Source: Mycobacterium barrassiae (GTDB lineage Bacteria; Actinomycetota; Actinomycetes; Mycobacteriales; Mycobacteriaceae). Taken from it: DNA of 64,000 nt. Both the position numbers and the translations under genes were made by a program. The notes beneath the pieces were generated by a model. The model saw only the letters and a list, made by a program, of their open reading frames with translations, made no database searches and had not been told where the DNA came from. Position 1 is the stretch's first letter; every line of letters begins with the position of its first letter. Of this stretch, positions 8,106 through 15,898 are shown piece after piece. Where the stretch lies: assembly GCF_025822765.1 (NCBI RefSeq), contig NZ_JACKUK010000029.1, positions 124,001 through 188,000 of the forward strand, written 5' to 3'.

Positions 8106-9622
8106 GAGTACTTCTTTATCAGCTCCTGCTTGAACATCTTGCCGGATTCGGTCCGCGGCATCTGGGCCTCGAAAGAGATCGACTTCGGGCACTTGTAGTG
8201 CGCCAGCCGCTCTCGCAGCCACACCAGGAGCTCCTCACCGAACTCCTCGCTGGCATCGGCGGGGTCGACGGTTTGGACGACACCCTTGACGCGCTGGCCC
8301 ATCTCGTCGTCGGGGATGCCGAACACGGCGGCGTCGAGCACCTTCGGGTGGGTGATCAACATGTTCTCCGCCTCCTGGGGATAGATGTTGACGCCGCCGG
8401 AGATGATCATGTGGTGCTTGCGGTCGGTGAGAAACAGATAGCCGTCCTCGTCGAGGTACCCGACGTCGCCGACCGTCACCCAGCCGTGCTCGTCGCGTGA
8501 CGCGGCGGTCTTCTCGGGATCGTTGTGGTAGACGAACGGCACGACGCCAAGATCGAAGTAGATCTGGCCGGCCTGGCCGGCCGGCAGCTCGTTGCCGTCA
8601 TCATCGAGGACATGCGCCACCCCCAGCAGCGGTTTGCCCACGGAGCCGGGGCGTTTCAGCCATTCCTCGGCTGTGATGAACGTGATGCCCGCTCCTTCTG
8701 ATGACGAGTAGTACTCATCGACGACCGGACCCCACCAGTCCATCATCTGCTTCTTGATGTCGACCGGGCACGGCGCCGCCGCGTGCACCACTCGGCGCAG
8801 GCTCGACAGGTCGTATGAATCACGCACTTCCTGAGGCAGTTTCAGCATCCGCACGAACATCGCGGGTACGAATTGTCCGCTGGTCACCTTGTACCTCTGA
8901 ATGGCCTCCAGGGCGGATTCGGGATCGAACTTGGACATGATCACCGTCGTGACACCCATCGCCTGTGCGCTCATCGACCACAGACACGGCGCGGTGTGGT
9001 ACAGCGGCGCCGGGCTCAGATAGACGGATTCCGAGTCCACCTGGATCGCCGTCAGCAGCACCGCCAGCATGCTCGGCGTATCGGCGGGCTTGAGGTGGGT
9101 GAGTTCGCGGCGAATTCCCTTGGGGCGCCCGGTCGTTCCCGACGAGTACTGGAGCAGATCGCCCTCGAGCTCGTCGTCGATGGGCGTGCTCGGATACTCC
9201 CCCACACATTCGGGATAGCGCTGCCAACCGTCGAGATCGTCGTCGGCGATCATCAGCAGATCGGGAAGCACGTCGAGCTCCGCCATTCCCTCGAGGGTCT
9301 GGCGCATCGCGGCCGATCCGATCACTGCCTTCGCGCCGCAGTTCTCGATGATGTAGGCCACCTCGGCCGGGGTGAGGTGGGTGCTGACCACGGTGTAGTA
9401 CAGACCGCTGCGGCGGGCCGCCCACATCGCCGTGGGCAGGTGCTCGTTGTTCTCCATGAGGATCGCGACGGTGTCGCCTTCGACCAGCCCGGCATGGCGG
9501 AAGTGGTGGGCCAACCGGTTGGCCCGCTCCTCCAGCTCCTTGAACGTGACGACGGTCCCGGCCGGGTGGATGATGACGGCGGGTTTGTCGGGGGTGGCCT
9601 CGGCATGCTCACGAATCTGCAT
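8102..9622 (-). CDS. fadD4: Acyl-CoA synthetase FadD4
   Basis: A 506-residue AMP-forming ligase that activates a fatty or related acid to its CoA ester. The A3 phosphate-binding motif LLQYSSGTTGRPKGIRR is near residue 155. The adenylate motif (YYSSSEGAG) and the hinge/C-terminal motif (GYLDEDGYLFLTDRKHHMI) follow, and the C-terminal lysine is in PRTESGKMFKQEL. The length is normal for small mycobacterial FadDs. Position next to the FadE3/Rv0216-like block matches Rv0214. ATG 9622 is preceded by TAGAGT 6 nt upstream and no ribosome site, so the mRNA is probably leaderless. The downstream hydratase is translationally coupled. Confidence 0.88.
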   Translation of the reverse strand: MQIREHAEATPDKPAVIIHPAGTVVTFKELEERANRLAHHFRHAGLVEGDTVAILMENNEHLPTAMWAARRSGLYYTVVSTHLTPAEVAYIIENCGAKAVIGSAAMRQTLEGMAELDVLPDLLMIADDDLDGWQRYPECVGEYPSTPIDDELEGDLLQYSSGTTGRPKGIRRELTHLKPADTPSMLAVLLTAIQVDSESVYLSPAPLYHTAPCLWSMSAQAMGVTTVIMSKFDPESALEAIQRYKVTSGQFVPAMFVRMLKLPQEVRDSYDLSSLRRVVHAAAPCPVDIKKQMMDWWGPVVDEYYSSSEGAGITFITAEEWLKRPGSVGKPLLGVAHVLDDDGNELPAGQAGQIYFDLGVVPFVYHNDPEKTAASRDEHGWVTVGDVGYLDEDGYLFLTDRKHHMIISGGVNIYPQEAENMLITHPKVLDAAVFGIPDDEMGQRVKGVVQTVDPADASEEFGEELLVWLRERLAHYKCPKSISFEAQMPRTESGKMFKQELIKKYS

Positions 9623-9628
9623 GCGCAG

Positions 9629-9661
9629 ACTCTACGACGTGCGATCTTGACAGGTGTCAAG
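9629..9661 (-). promoter_or_regulatory. fadD4 promoter with perfect palindromic operator
   Basis: On the minus strand a -10 hexamer TAGAGT (9634-9629) lies 6 nt before ATG 9622. Just upstream, CTTGACA-GG-TGTCAAG (9646-9661) is a perfect palindrome whose TTGACA would serve as the -35 (spacing of 20 nt is long). The overlap fits repression by a dimeric TetR- or GntR-type regulator. Confidence 0.5.
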
Positions 9662-9703
9662 TGGGTCTAATTTGTCTTGGGCGGCGCCGCTTCATCGCAC
9701 GAA

Positions 9704-9753
9704 CAGACGCAAAAACCCCCGAAATCGCTCCATTTCGGGGGTTTTCACGTCTG
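9704..9753. terminator. Long hairpin terminator downstream of pckG
   Basis: Arms AAAACCCCCGAAAT (9712-9725) and ATTTCGGGGGTTTT (9732-9745) pair perfectly around a 6-nt loop. An outer CAGACG/CGTCTG pair (9704-9709 with 9748-9753) extends the stem. On the minus strand it lies 31 nt past the pckG stop. Its sequence is related to the hairpin at 35192-35239. Confidence 0.75.
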
Positions 9754-9783
9754 CTCGCCGAAGATCGGGAGCTCGCCGAAGAG

Positions 9784-11607
9784 TTACTCCGCTTCGAGGC
9801 GGTGCTTCAGCGCGTCGAACTCGTCCTTGATGCCCGTCGGCAGCTTCTCGCCGACGAACTCGAACCACTCCTCGATCAGCGGGATCTCCTGCCGCCACTC
9901 GTCGGCGTTGACCTCGAGCGCGGCGTCAACATCGGCGGAATCCACGTCGAGACCGGACAGGTCGAGATCCTCGGCGGTCGGGACGATGCCGATCGGCGTG
10001 GTGCGCCCGTTGGCCTTGCCCTCGATGCGGTCGATGACCCACTTCATCACGCGGCTGTTCTCGCCGAAGCCCGGCCACAGGAAGCGGCCGTCCTCACCGC
10101 GGCGGAACCAGTTGACGAAGAAGATCTTCGGCATCTTCGACTCGTCGGACTGCTTGCCGATGTCGATCCAGTGGGCGAAGTAGTCGCCGACGTTGTAGCC
10201 GAGGAACGGCAGCATCGCCATCGGGTCGCGGCGCACGGTGCCGACCTTGCCCTCGGCGGCCGCGGTCTGCTCGCTGCCCATGGTGGCGCCGATGAAGACG
10301 CCGTGCTGCCAGTCGCGGGCCTGCGTCACCAGCGGCACCGTGGTCTTGCGGCGGGCGCCGAACAGGATCGCCGAGATCGGCACACCCTGCGGGTCGTCCC
10401 ACTCGGGCGCCAGCGTCGGGCACTGCGACATCGGGGTGCAGTAGCGCGAGTTCGGATGCGCGGCCTTCTCGTCCGAGTCGGGCGTCCAGTCGCGGCCCTT
10501 CCAGTCGATGAGGTGCTGCGGGTCGCCCTCGAGGCCCTCCCACCACACATCGCCGTCGTCGGTCAGCGCGACGTTGGTGAACACGGTGTTGCCCGCCGAG
10601 ATGGTCTTCATCGCGTTCGGGTTCGACGACCAGTTGGTGCCGGGGGCGACACCGAAGAAGCCGAACTCCGGGTTGACCGCGTACAGGCGGCCGTCCTTGC
10701 CGAACCGCATCCACGCGATGTCGTCACCGATGGTCTCGGCGCGCCAGCCCGGGATGGTGGGCTGCAGCATCGCGAGGTTGGTCTTACCGCACGCCGACGG
10801 GAACGCCGCCGCGACGAAGTAGGCCTTGTTCTCGGGGCTGATCAGCTTGAGGATCAGCATGTGCTCGGCGAGCCAGCCCTCGTCGTGCGCCATCGCCGAG
10901 GCGATGCGCAGCGAGTAGCACTTCTTGCCAAGCAGCGCGTTGCCGCCGTAGCCCGAGCCGAAGCTCCAGATCTCGCGACTCTCCGGGAAGTGGGTGATGT
11001 ATTTGGTGTCGTTGCAGGGCCAGGGCACGTCCTTCTGGCCGGGCTCCAGGGGTGCGCCGATCGAGTGCAGCGCCTTGACGAAGAAGCCGTCGTCACCCAG
11101 CTTGTCCAGCGCGGCCTTGCCCATCCGGGTCATCGTGCGCATTGAGACGACGACGTACTCCGAGTCGGTGATCTGCACGCCCAGCTTGGGATCCTCGGCG
11201 CCGAGCGGGCCCATACAGAACGGCACGACGTAAAGGGTGCGACCGCGCATGCTGCCGCGGTACAGGTCGGTCATGAGGCGGCGCATCTCGGCCGGATCCA
11301 TCCAGTTGTTGGTGGGGCCGGCGTCGATCTCGCGCTCCGAACAGATGAAGGTGCGTGACTCCACGCGTGCGACGTCGGAGGGGTCGGACAGCGCCAGGTA
11401 GGAGTTCGGCTTCTTCTCGTCGTTGAGACGCTTGAAGGTGCCCGCCTCGACCAGCTGCTCGGACAGCCGCGCGGCCTCCTCCTCGGACCCGTCGGCGAAC
11501 ACGACGCGTTCCGGCTGCGTGAGTTCGGCGACCTCCTGGACCCAGGCGAGCAGCCCCTTGTGCTTCGTCGGTGCGGTGTCCAGACCTGGAATGGTCGCTG
11601 CGGTCAT
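9784..11607 (-). CDS. pckG: Phosphoenolpyruvate carboxykinase, GTP-dependent
   Basis: A 607-residue GTP-type PEPCK, which converts oxaloacetate and GTP to phosphoenolpyruvate; it is the gateway of gluconeogenesis when mycobacteria grow on lipids. The kinase P-loop with its reactive Cys is in [14 protein letters not shown]. Substrate segments [11 protein letters not shown] and [13 protein letters not shown] are present. ATG 11607 is chosen because AGGAG stands 6-7 nt upstream and the protein then starts at the conserved [14 protein letters not shown]; the longer open frame continues into the leader. A palindrome at 11703-11729 lies in the 177-nt leader/promoter region, and a strong hairpin follows the gene. 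Confidence 0.95.
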   Translation of the reverse strand: MTAATIPGLDTAPTKHKGLLAWVQEVAELTQPERVVFADGSEEEAARLSEQLVEAGTFKRLNDEKKPNSYLALSDPSDVARVESRTFICSEREIDAGPTNNWMDPAEMRRLMTDLYRGSMRGRTLYVVPFCMGPLGAEDPKLGVQITDSEYVVVSMRTMTRMGKAALDKLGDDGFFVKALHSIGAPLEPGQKDVPWPCNDTKYITHFPESREIWSFGSGYGGNALLGKKCYSLRIASAMAHDEGWLAEHMLILKLISPENKAYFVAAAFPSACGKTNLAMLQPTIPGWRAETIGDDIAWMRFGKDGRLYAVNPEFGFFGVAPGTNWSSNPNAMKTISAGNTVFTNVALTDDGDVWWEGLEGDPQHLIDWKGRDWTPDSDEKAAHPNSRYCTPMSQCPTLAPEWDDPQGVPISAILFGARRKTTVPLVTQARDWQHGVFIGATMGSEQTAAAEGKVGTVRRDPMAMLPFLGYNVGDYFAHWIDIGKQSDESKMPKIFFVNWFRRGEDGRFLWPGFGENSRVMKWVIDRIEGKANGRTTPIGIVPTAEDLDLSGLDVDSADVDAALEVNADEWRQEIPLIEEWFEFVGEKLPTGIKDEFDALKHRLEAE

Positions 11608-11702
11608 CAAAATCTCCTGTGTACGTTTTCTGCCAGGACTCAGGACCTGGAGCGTAAGCCTGAAAAAGGCTGCACATCCCAGCCGTCCCTGTAATAGAGA
11701 GG

Positions 11703-11729
11703 TTAACGCGGGTGACATACCCGTGGTAA
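11703..11729. promoter_or_regulatory. Palindrome upstream of pckG
   Basis: Arms TTAACGCGGGT (11703-11713) and ACCCGTGGTAA (11719-11729) are complementary at 9 of 11 positions around a 5-nt centre, with a perfect CGGGT/ACCCG core. The site is 96-122 nt before the pckG ATG, in the only non-coding stretch upstream of it. I infer an operator; the regulator is unknown. Confidence 0.4.
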
Positions 11730-11784
11730 TTCGGGACGTGTCCAATCACTCACAGGAACGATTCAGAAAGCCCATCTCAGCGAT

Positions 11785-13290
11785 TTATCGATTCAGCTGA
11801 TCGGGTCTCCCGGCGCCGGGACTGCTCACAGATCGCGAATTTTCGTGAAATGGCGATCTGTGAGCAGTCTCGGCGGGATTCAACTCGGAGCGGACGGCAT
11901 CCAGCGCGCGCTGCAGCGACGGAAGCCTGCGATCCCTGTCCTTCGCAGCCTGGGCCCTATGAACCGCATGCTGGCGTAATTCGGCGTCGATCGCGGCGAC
12001 CCGCTCAGCGGCGGCGCCGCTCTCGACCTCGTCGCGGTGTGCAGACTCCGAGGACAGCGCCGTCTCTGCGACGAGCACCCTGGTGGCGATCCGTTCCTCC
12101 AGCGCCGACCGCACCACGTTGGCCACGTCGCTGACCCAGCGATCGAGCACTGCCCGGTCATGCAGCAGCCCGCGAATGCCCACCACCCAGACGGTCATCG
12201 CCAAACCCACCGCACCGCCCACCACCAGCCCCGCGGCCGTCATCCCGGGAGCGAGCCCGGCGAACAGCCTGGTCACCACGAGCGCCACCCCGAGACCGAA
12301 GCCGGCGCCGAGGATCATCATCAGCTGCGTCTCCTGCCTGCGTGATTTCAACGGTGGGCCGACGATCACCGGCACCGACGGTGCTCCGGCCGCCGGGGCC
12401 GACGGCAGATCCAGGTCGTTCGCCACGTCCGCCAGCGCAGCGGTGATGCCCTCGTCCACGTCCTCGACGACTTCGCGCATCCGCGTGCGTACCCGCGGCT
12501 CGAAGGCACCGACGCCGTGCCGCGTCACCTGGGCGGCTTCCTCTGCCAACTCTCCGCGCACCGACGTGGTGCGCTGCCGCGCGAAGTGCGAAAGGTGTAC
12601 ATGCGCCTGCTTGAGCCGACTGCGCAGCGCGATCCCACGCTCGCTCTTCTCGAGTCGGCGCCGACGCAGGATGTCGTCGCGCCTGTTGTGCAGGGCGTTG
12701 ACCCGGGCCCTGCGGTCGGCCCCGTCGCCGCCGTCAAGGTAGTGCGCGATGATGCCCTGCAGGCGGGTTTCCCACGCGCGCAGCCGGTTCCGTCGGGCGA
12801 CATCCGGATCCGCCAATCGCTGCCGCAGCAGGTCGACGAGCTCATCGATGCGGGGCTCTCCCAGGTCGGGAGCTGCGGCCGCCCCGACCCATTGCACGTT
12901 TGCGAAGCGCGCTGCGTGCTGCGTCAACAGCTCACGGTCCTCGGCGAGCACGTCGCGCCAGGTGCGGTGCGCGTCGGTCTTCGACACCACGCCGATCACC
13001 AGGTCCGTGTACCTGGTCGCGGAATCGATCAGGGCACAGTCGGATTCCGTCAGCGGCGCGATCGCCGACACCGTGAAGACCACCGCGACGGGCGCGTGCG
13101 CGGGGCTCAATTCGTCGGCCTCGACGAACGTGCGCTCGGGCAGCCGGTCGCGCAGCACCGAGATCAGGCTGGTGGTGCCTGCCAGCCACGGGCCGACCAC
13201 CAGCACGACGTCGCGACTCTCGACACCGGGCGAACGCAGCCCAGGCTCGATCGCGGAAACCACGGCGTCCGCCGCACTCTCCCCGGTCAT
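11785..13290 (-). CDS. GTPase-like membrane protein (second of a coupled pair, Rv0210-like)
   Basis: A 501-residue protein. The N-terminal domain begins with a degenerate P-loop (VVLVVGPWLAGTTSLIS, near residue 30) and has VVSKTD in the position of the NKxD base-recognition motif. A basic, heptad-like helical region follows (residues about 190-300). Two hydrophobic helices at about 360-410 (LMMILGAGFGLGVALVV; AAGLVVGGAVGLAMTVWVV) form a membrane hairpin, then another helical stretch. The plan resembles bacterial dynamin-like proteins, but no reference was aligned. ATG overlaps the preceding stop by 4 nt (ATGA). The last about 17 codons run through a perfect hairpin (11820-11869), so the C-terminus may be extended. 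Confidence 0.7.
   Translation of the reverse strand: MTGESAADAVVSAIEPGLRSPGVESRDVVLVVGPWLAGTTSLISVLRDRLPERTFVEADELSPAHAPVAVVFTVSAIAPLTESDCALIDSATRYTDLVIGVVSKTDAHRTWRDVLAEDRELLTQHAARFANVQWVGAAAAPDLGEPRIDELVDLLRQRLADPDVARRNRLRAWETRLQGIIAHYLDGGDGADRRARVNALHNRRDDILRRRRLEKSERGIALRSRLKQAHVHLSHFARQRTTSVRGELAEEAAQVTRHGVGAFEPRVRTRMREVVEDVDEGITAALADVANDLDLPSAPAAGAPSVPVIVGPPLKSRRQETQLMMILGAGFGLGVALVVTRLFAGLAPGMTAAGLVVGGAVGLAMTVWVVGIRGLLHDRAVLDRWVSDVANVVRSALEERIATRVLVAETALSSESAHRDEVESGAAAERVAAIDAELRQHAVHRAQAAKDRDRRLPSLQRALDAVRSELNPAETAHRSPFHENSRSVSSPGAGRPDQLNR
11820..11869. terminator. 17-bp hairpin inside the 3' end of the GTPase-like gene
   Basis: GACTGCTCACAGATCGC (11820-11836) pairs perfectly with GCGATCTGTGAGCAGTC (11853-11869) around a 16-nt loop. 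It has the form of the intergenic terminators elsewhere in the window but lies upstream of the stop codon at 11785-11787 (minus strand), within coding sequence. Confidence 0.5.
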
Positions 13291-14273
13291 CGTTGCCCCC
13301 CGTACATGACCAGCGAGCCCCGGCAGATGTCGGCCGCGCAGCTGCGGTGTAGCGCGCCGACCGGCCCGTCGCCGTAGCGGCGCCAGTAGATCGCGCGCCT
13401 GCGGTGCGCCGCGGGATCGTCCCCCCGGTCGACCCGTATGCCGTCGGCTTCCACCACGTCGACCGCTGCGCCCATCACCGCCAGCAGCGTAGCGTCGCTC
13501 GCCAGGAAGCCGGCAATCTGCTGGTCTCCGGATCTTGTTGCGAGCGTGCGTAATTCGGTGATCGCCGTGCACACTCGCCGGTACCGCACCGGCGCGGCGG
13601 CCGCATTCACCTGCGCCACCACCGCATCGACGTGGCTCAACCGGCGCAGCAACGCCCGCACCGCCGCGGTGTCGGCTCCGTCCTCGATCGCCAGCACCGC
13701 ATGGGCGATGCCGAAGCGGTCCAGGGTGTCGACCAGGCGTCGACGCGCTCCCGCCGCGAGCGGATGTGCGGACGCGACGAACGCGTCCACCGAGGTGAGA
13801 TCCGCCGGAGCGGCCACGAGTGTCCGCAGTGCGGCCGACAGGTCGTCGTCCGGTTCGGCGACGGCGAGCAGGCCGATCATCGGCACCGTCGGAGTACCCG
13901 TCGATGTCTGGATCGTCGCCGCACGGCGCTGTGCCAGTGCCATCGGTCCACCGGCACCGAACGCCATCAGATCGGCCTTGTTCAGCACGATCACCATCGG
14001 CTTGTCCGGCGCGACCCGGTCCTCGGGCTTGAGAGTCTCGGCGATCACCAGCGCGGTGACGTCGGCCGCGGATTCGTCGGCTGTCAACGCGATGCCTGCG
14101 TCGGCGAAGGCGGTGGCCACCGTGGCGCGTCCGACGCCGGGGCGGCCGCATACCGCGACACGCACCGGCGCACTGACGCGACGCACGATCGACGACAGCC
14201 GTGGATGGCGGCTCTGCTCGGCGAATCGTGTCAATACGTCGACGAAAATCTGGCGCCCCCTATCTATGACCAT
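13287..14273 (-). CDS. P-loop GTPase (first of a coupled pair, Rv0209-like)
   Basis: A 328-residue protein with a good Walker A (VRVAVCGRPGVGRATVATAF, residues about 36-55) and an NKAD base-recognition motif (MVIVLNKADLMAF), so guanine nucleotide binding is likely. The rest is Ala-rich and helical with no membrane segment. It overlaps the following GTPase-like gene by 4 nt, so the two are made together and probably form a hetero-oligomer, one subunit carrying a membrane hairpin. ATG 14273 is chosen because the upstream open frame reads into the divergent trmB promoter. The position next to pckG matches Rv0209. The function is unknown. Confidence 0.72.
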   Translation of the reverse strand: MVIDRGRQIFVDVLTRFAEQSRHPRLSSIVRRVSAPVRVAVCGRPGVGRATVATAFADAGIALTADESAADVTALVIAETLKPEDRVAPDKPMVIVLNKADLMAFGAGGPMALAQRRAATIQTSTGTPTVPMIGLLAVAEPDDDLSAALRTLVAAPADLTSVDAFVASAHPLAAGARRRLVDTLDRFGIAHAVLAIEDGADTAAVRALLRRLSHVDAVVAQVNAAAAPVRYRRVCTAITELRTLATRSGDQQIAGFLASDATLLAVMGAAVDVVEADGIRVDRGDDPAAHRRRAIYWRRYGDGPVGALHRSCAADICRGSLVMYGGQR

Positions 14274-14280
14274 CCCGATG

Positions 14281-14304
14281 TTGGCACTCCGCTCGAGGTG
14301 CCAA
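14281..14304. promoter_or_regulatory. Inverted repeat TTGGCAC-N10-GTGCCAA in the trmB/GTPase divergent promoter
   Basis: Perfect 7-bp arms (14281-14287, 14298-14304) lie 7 nt before the GTPase start on one side and 100 nt before trmB on the other. They look like a dimer operator. They resemble but do not match the CIRCE element in arm sequence or spacing. Confidence 0.35.
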
Positions 14305-14403
14305 TAGCGGCAGATGGGGCGCCTTGGGATAACCGCTGGCGAGTAGCAGGAAAGGCAACTGTTGGGTATCAATCTGTAACACGATGCGGGTACTCGACCC
14401 TTG

Positions 14404-15150
14404 ATGAGCGACGATGGACGGATGCTTTCGGGAAGCGCGGATGCAGGGGCACCACCCGCGTCGCATCGGCATCCCCGGGTAACCAGCTTCCGCACCCGCC
14501 GCACCACGCTCAGCGGTGCGCAGCAGGCGACGTGGGAGCGGCTGTGGCCCGAGCTGGGCATGCACGCCCGCGATGGCGACGGTCCTGCCCCGCTACTGGA
14601 CACCGACTCGTGGTTCGGCCGCAGGGCGCCCATCGTGTTGGAGATCGGCTGCGGAGCGGGCACCTCGACGTTGGCGATGGCCCAGGCCGAGCCCGATATC
14701 GACGTGGTCGCAGTGGAGGTCTACCGCCGCGGACTGGCCCAGCTGCTGTCCGGCATCGACCGGGAGAACGTCACCAACATCCGCTTGATCCGCGGCGACG
14801 GCGTCGACGTCCTCGAGCACATGTTCGCGTCGAACTCGCTGACCGGCGTCCGGGTCTTCTTCCCCGACCCGTGGCCCAAGGCCCGCCATCACAAACGTCG
14901 CCTGCTGCAACCGGCGACCGTGGCGCTGATCGCCGACCGGTTGCGGCCCGGCGGCGTGCTGCACGCAGCGACCGACCACGCGGGGTACGCCGAGCACATC
15001 GCCGCCGTGGGCGACGCCGAGCCGCGGCTGCGCCGGGTGCGCATCGACGACGACCTGCCCATGTCGACCGACCGGCCGGTGACGAAGTACGAGCGCAAGG
15101 CTCTCGCAGGCCCCGTCGTCGCCGAGTTGCTATGGGAGAAGTCACCATGA
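14404..15150 (+). CDS. trmB: tRNA (guanine-N7)-methyltransferase TrmB
   Basis: A 248-residue SAM-dependent methyltransferase that makes m7G46 in tRNA variable loops. The SAM motif EIGCGAGTSTLAMAQ is near residue 80. The family hallmarks FFPDPWPKARHHKRRLLQP (residues about 150-168) and the C-terminal TKYERKALAG contact AdoMet and tRNA. ATG 14404 is used; a TTG directly before it is also in frame. It is divergent from the GTPase pair. Its TGA overlaps the ATG of the NYN-domain gene (ATGA), the first step of a trmB-NYN-mmpL3 gene string like Rv0208c-Rv0207c-Rv0206c. Confidence 0.93.
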   Translation: MSDDGRMLSGSADAGAPPASHRHPRVTSFRTRRTTLSGAQQATWERLWPELGMHARDGDGPAPLLDTDSWFGRRAPIVLEIGCGAGTSTLAMAQAEPDIDVVAVEVYRRGLAQLLSGIDRENVTNIRLIRGDGVDVLEHMFASNSLTGVRVFFPDPWPKARHHKRRLLQPATVALIADRLRPGGVLHAATDHAGYAEHIAAVGDAEPRLRRVRIDDDLPMSTDRPVTKYERKALAGPVVAELLWEKSP

Positions 15151-15860
15151 GCCTCGCAGAAGACGTTCAAGCGATTGACGAAGAAATAGAGGTCTCGCCC
15201 ACACAGGCCGACCCGACGGCGCCGGTCGAAGGCACCTCGCGTGTCCTGCTGGTGTGGGACGCGCCGAACCTCGACATGGGCCTCGGCTCGATCCTCGGCG
15301 GTCGCCCGACCGCCGCGCACCGACCCCGGTTCGACGCGCTGGGCCGCTGGCTGCTGGCCCAGACCGCCGAGCTGTCGGCCGCCCGCCCGGACGTCTCACT
15401 GGAGCCCGAGGCCACCGTCTTCACCAACATCGCCCCTGGTAGCGCCGATGTGGTTCGACCCTGGGTGGAGGCATTGCGTAACGTCGGGTTCGCGGTCTTC
15501 GCAAAACCGAAGATCGACGAGGACAGCGACGTCGACAGCGACATGCTCAACCACATCGCGCTCCGCAGGAGCGAGGGATTGGCCGGCGTGCTGGTGGCTT
15601 CCGCCGACGGGCAGGCATTCAAGCAGCCCCTGGAGGAAATCGCCCGCGACGGCATACCTGTGCGGGTGCTTGGATTTCGCGAACATGCGAGCTGGGCGCT
15701 AGCGTCGGATACCTTGGTGTTCGTCGACTTGGAGGACATCCCCGGTGTCTTCCGGGAGCCACTACCGCGAATCGGCCTGGATTCGCTGCCCGAGCAGGGT
15801 GCGTGGCTGCAGCCGTTCCGGCCGCTGTCATCGCTATTGACCTCGCGCGTCAACAATTGA
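15147..15860 (+). CDS. NYN-domain (PIN-like) predicted RNase, Rv0207c-like
   Basis: A 237-residue protein with a NYN/LabA-type nuclease fold: VLLVWDAPNLDMGLG (residues about 33-47) supplies the first catalytic Asp and the Asn. DSDMLNHIAL and GVLVASADGQAFKQPL supply further acidic residues expected to bind Mg2+. Such domains cleave RNA in the cytoplasm. ATG 15147 has GGGAG at 15134-15138 and overlaps the trmB stop by 4 nt. The first 30 residues are acidic and probably disordered. Coupling to a tRNA-modifying enzyme hints at tRNA processing or quality control (inference). Confidence 0.8.
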   Translation: MSLAEDVQAIDEEIEVSPTQADPTAPVEGTSRVLLVWDAPNLDMGLGSILGGRPTAAHRPRFDALGRWLLAQTAELSAARPDVSLEPEATVFTNIAPGSADVVRPWVEALRNVGFAVFAKPKIDEDSDVDSDMLNHIALRRSEGLAGVLVASADGQAFKQPLEEIARDGIPVRVLGFREHASWALASDTLVFVDLEDIPGVFREPLPRIGLDSLPEQGAWLQPFRPLSSLLTSRVNN

Positions 15861-15898
15861 ACTGCGCAGGTCGCCGCAGAATGAGTAAGGAGCTTTAG

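Noticed and set aside
9704-9753. Insertion-sequence end or att site
   Set aside because: No transposase, target duplication or integrase nearby; position after pckG and stem quality fit a terminator.
14281-14304. CIRCE (HrcA) element
   Set aside because: CIRCE arms are TTAGCACTC/GAGTGCTAA with 9-nt spacing; here arms are 7 bp, spacing is 10 and GAGTGC is GAGGTGC.
13632-14403. Very long plus-strand open frame running into the NYN gene
   Set aside because: The part before 15147 is the antisense of the GTPase gene and then a shifted frame of trmB; only the segment from ATG 15147 has a real protein.
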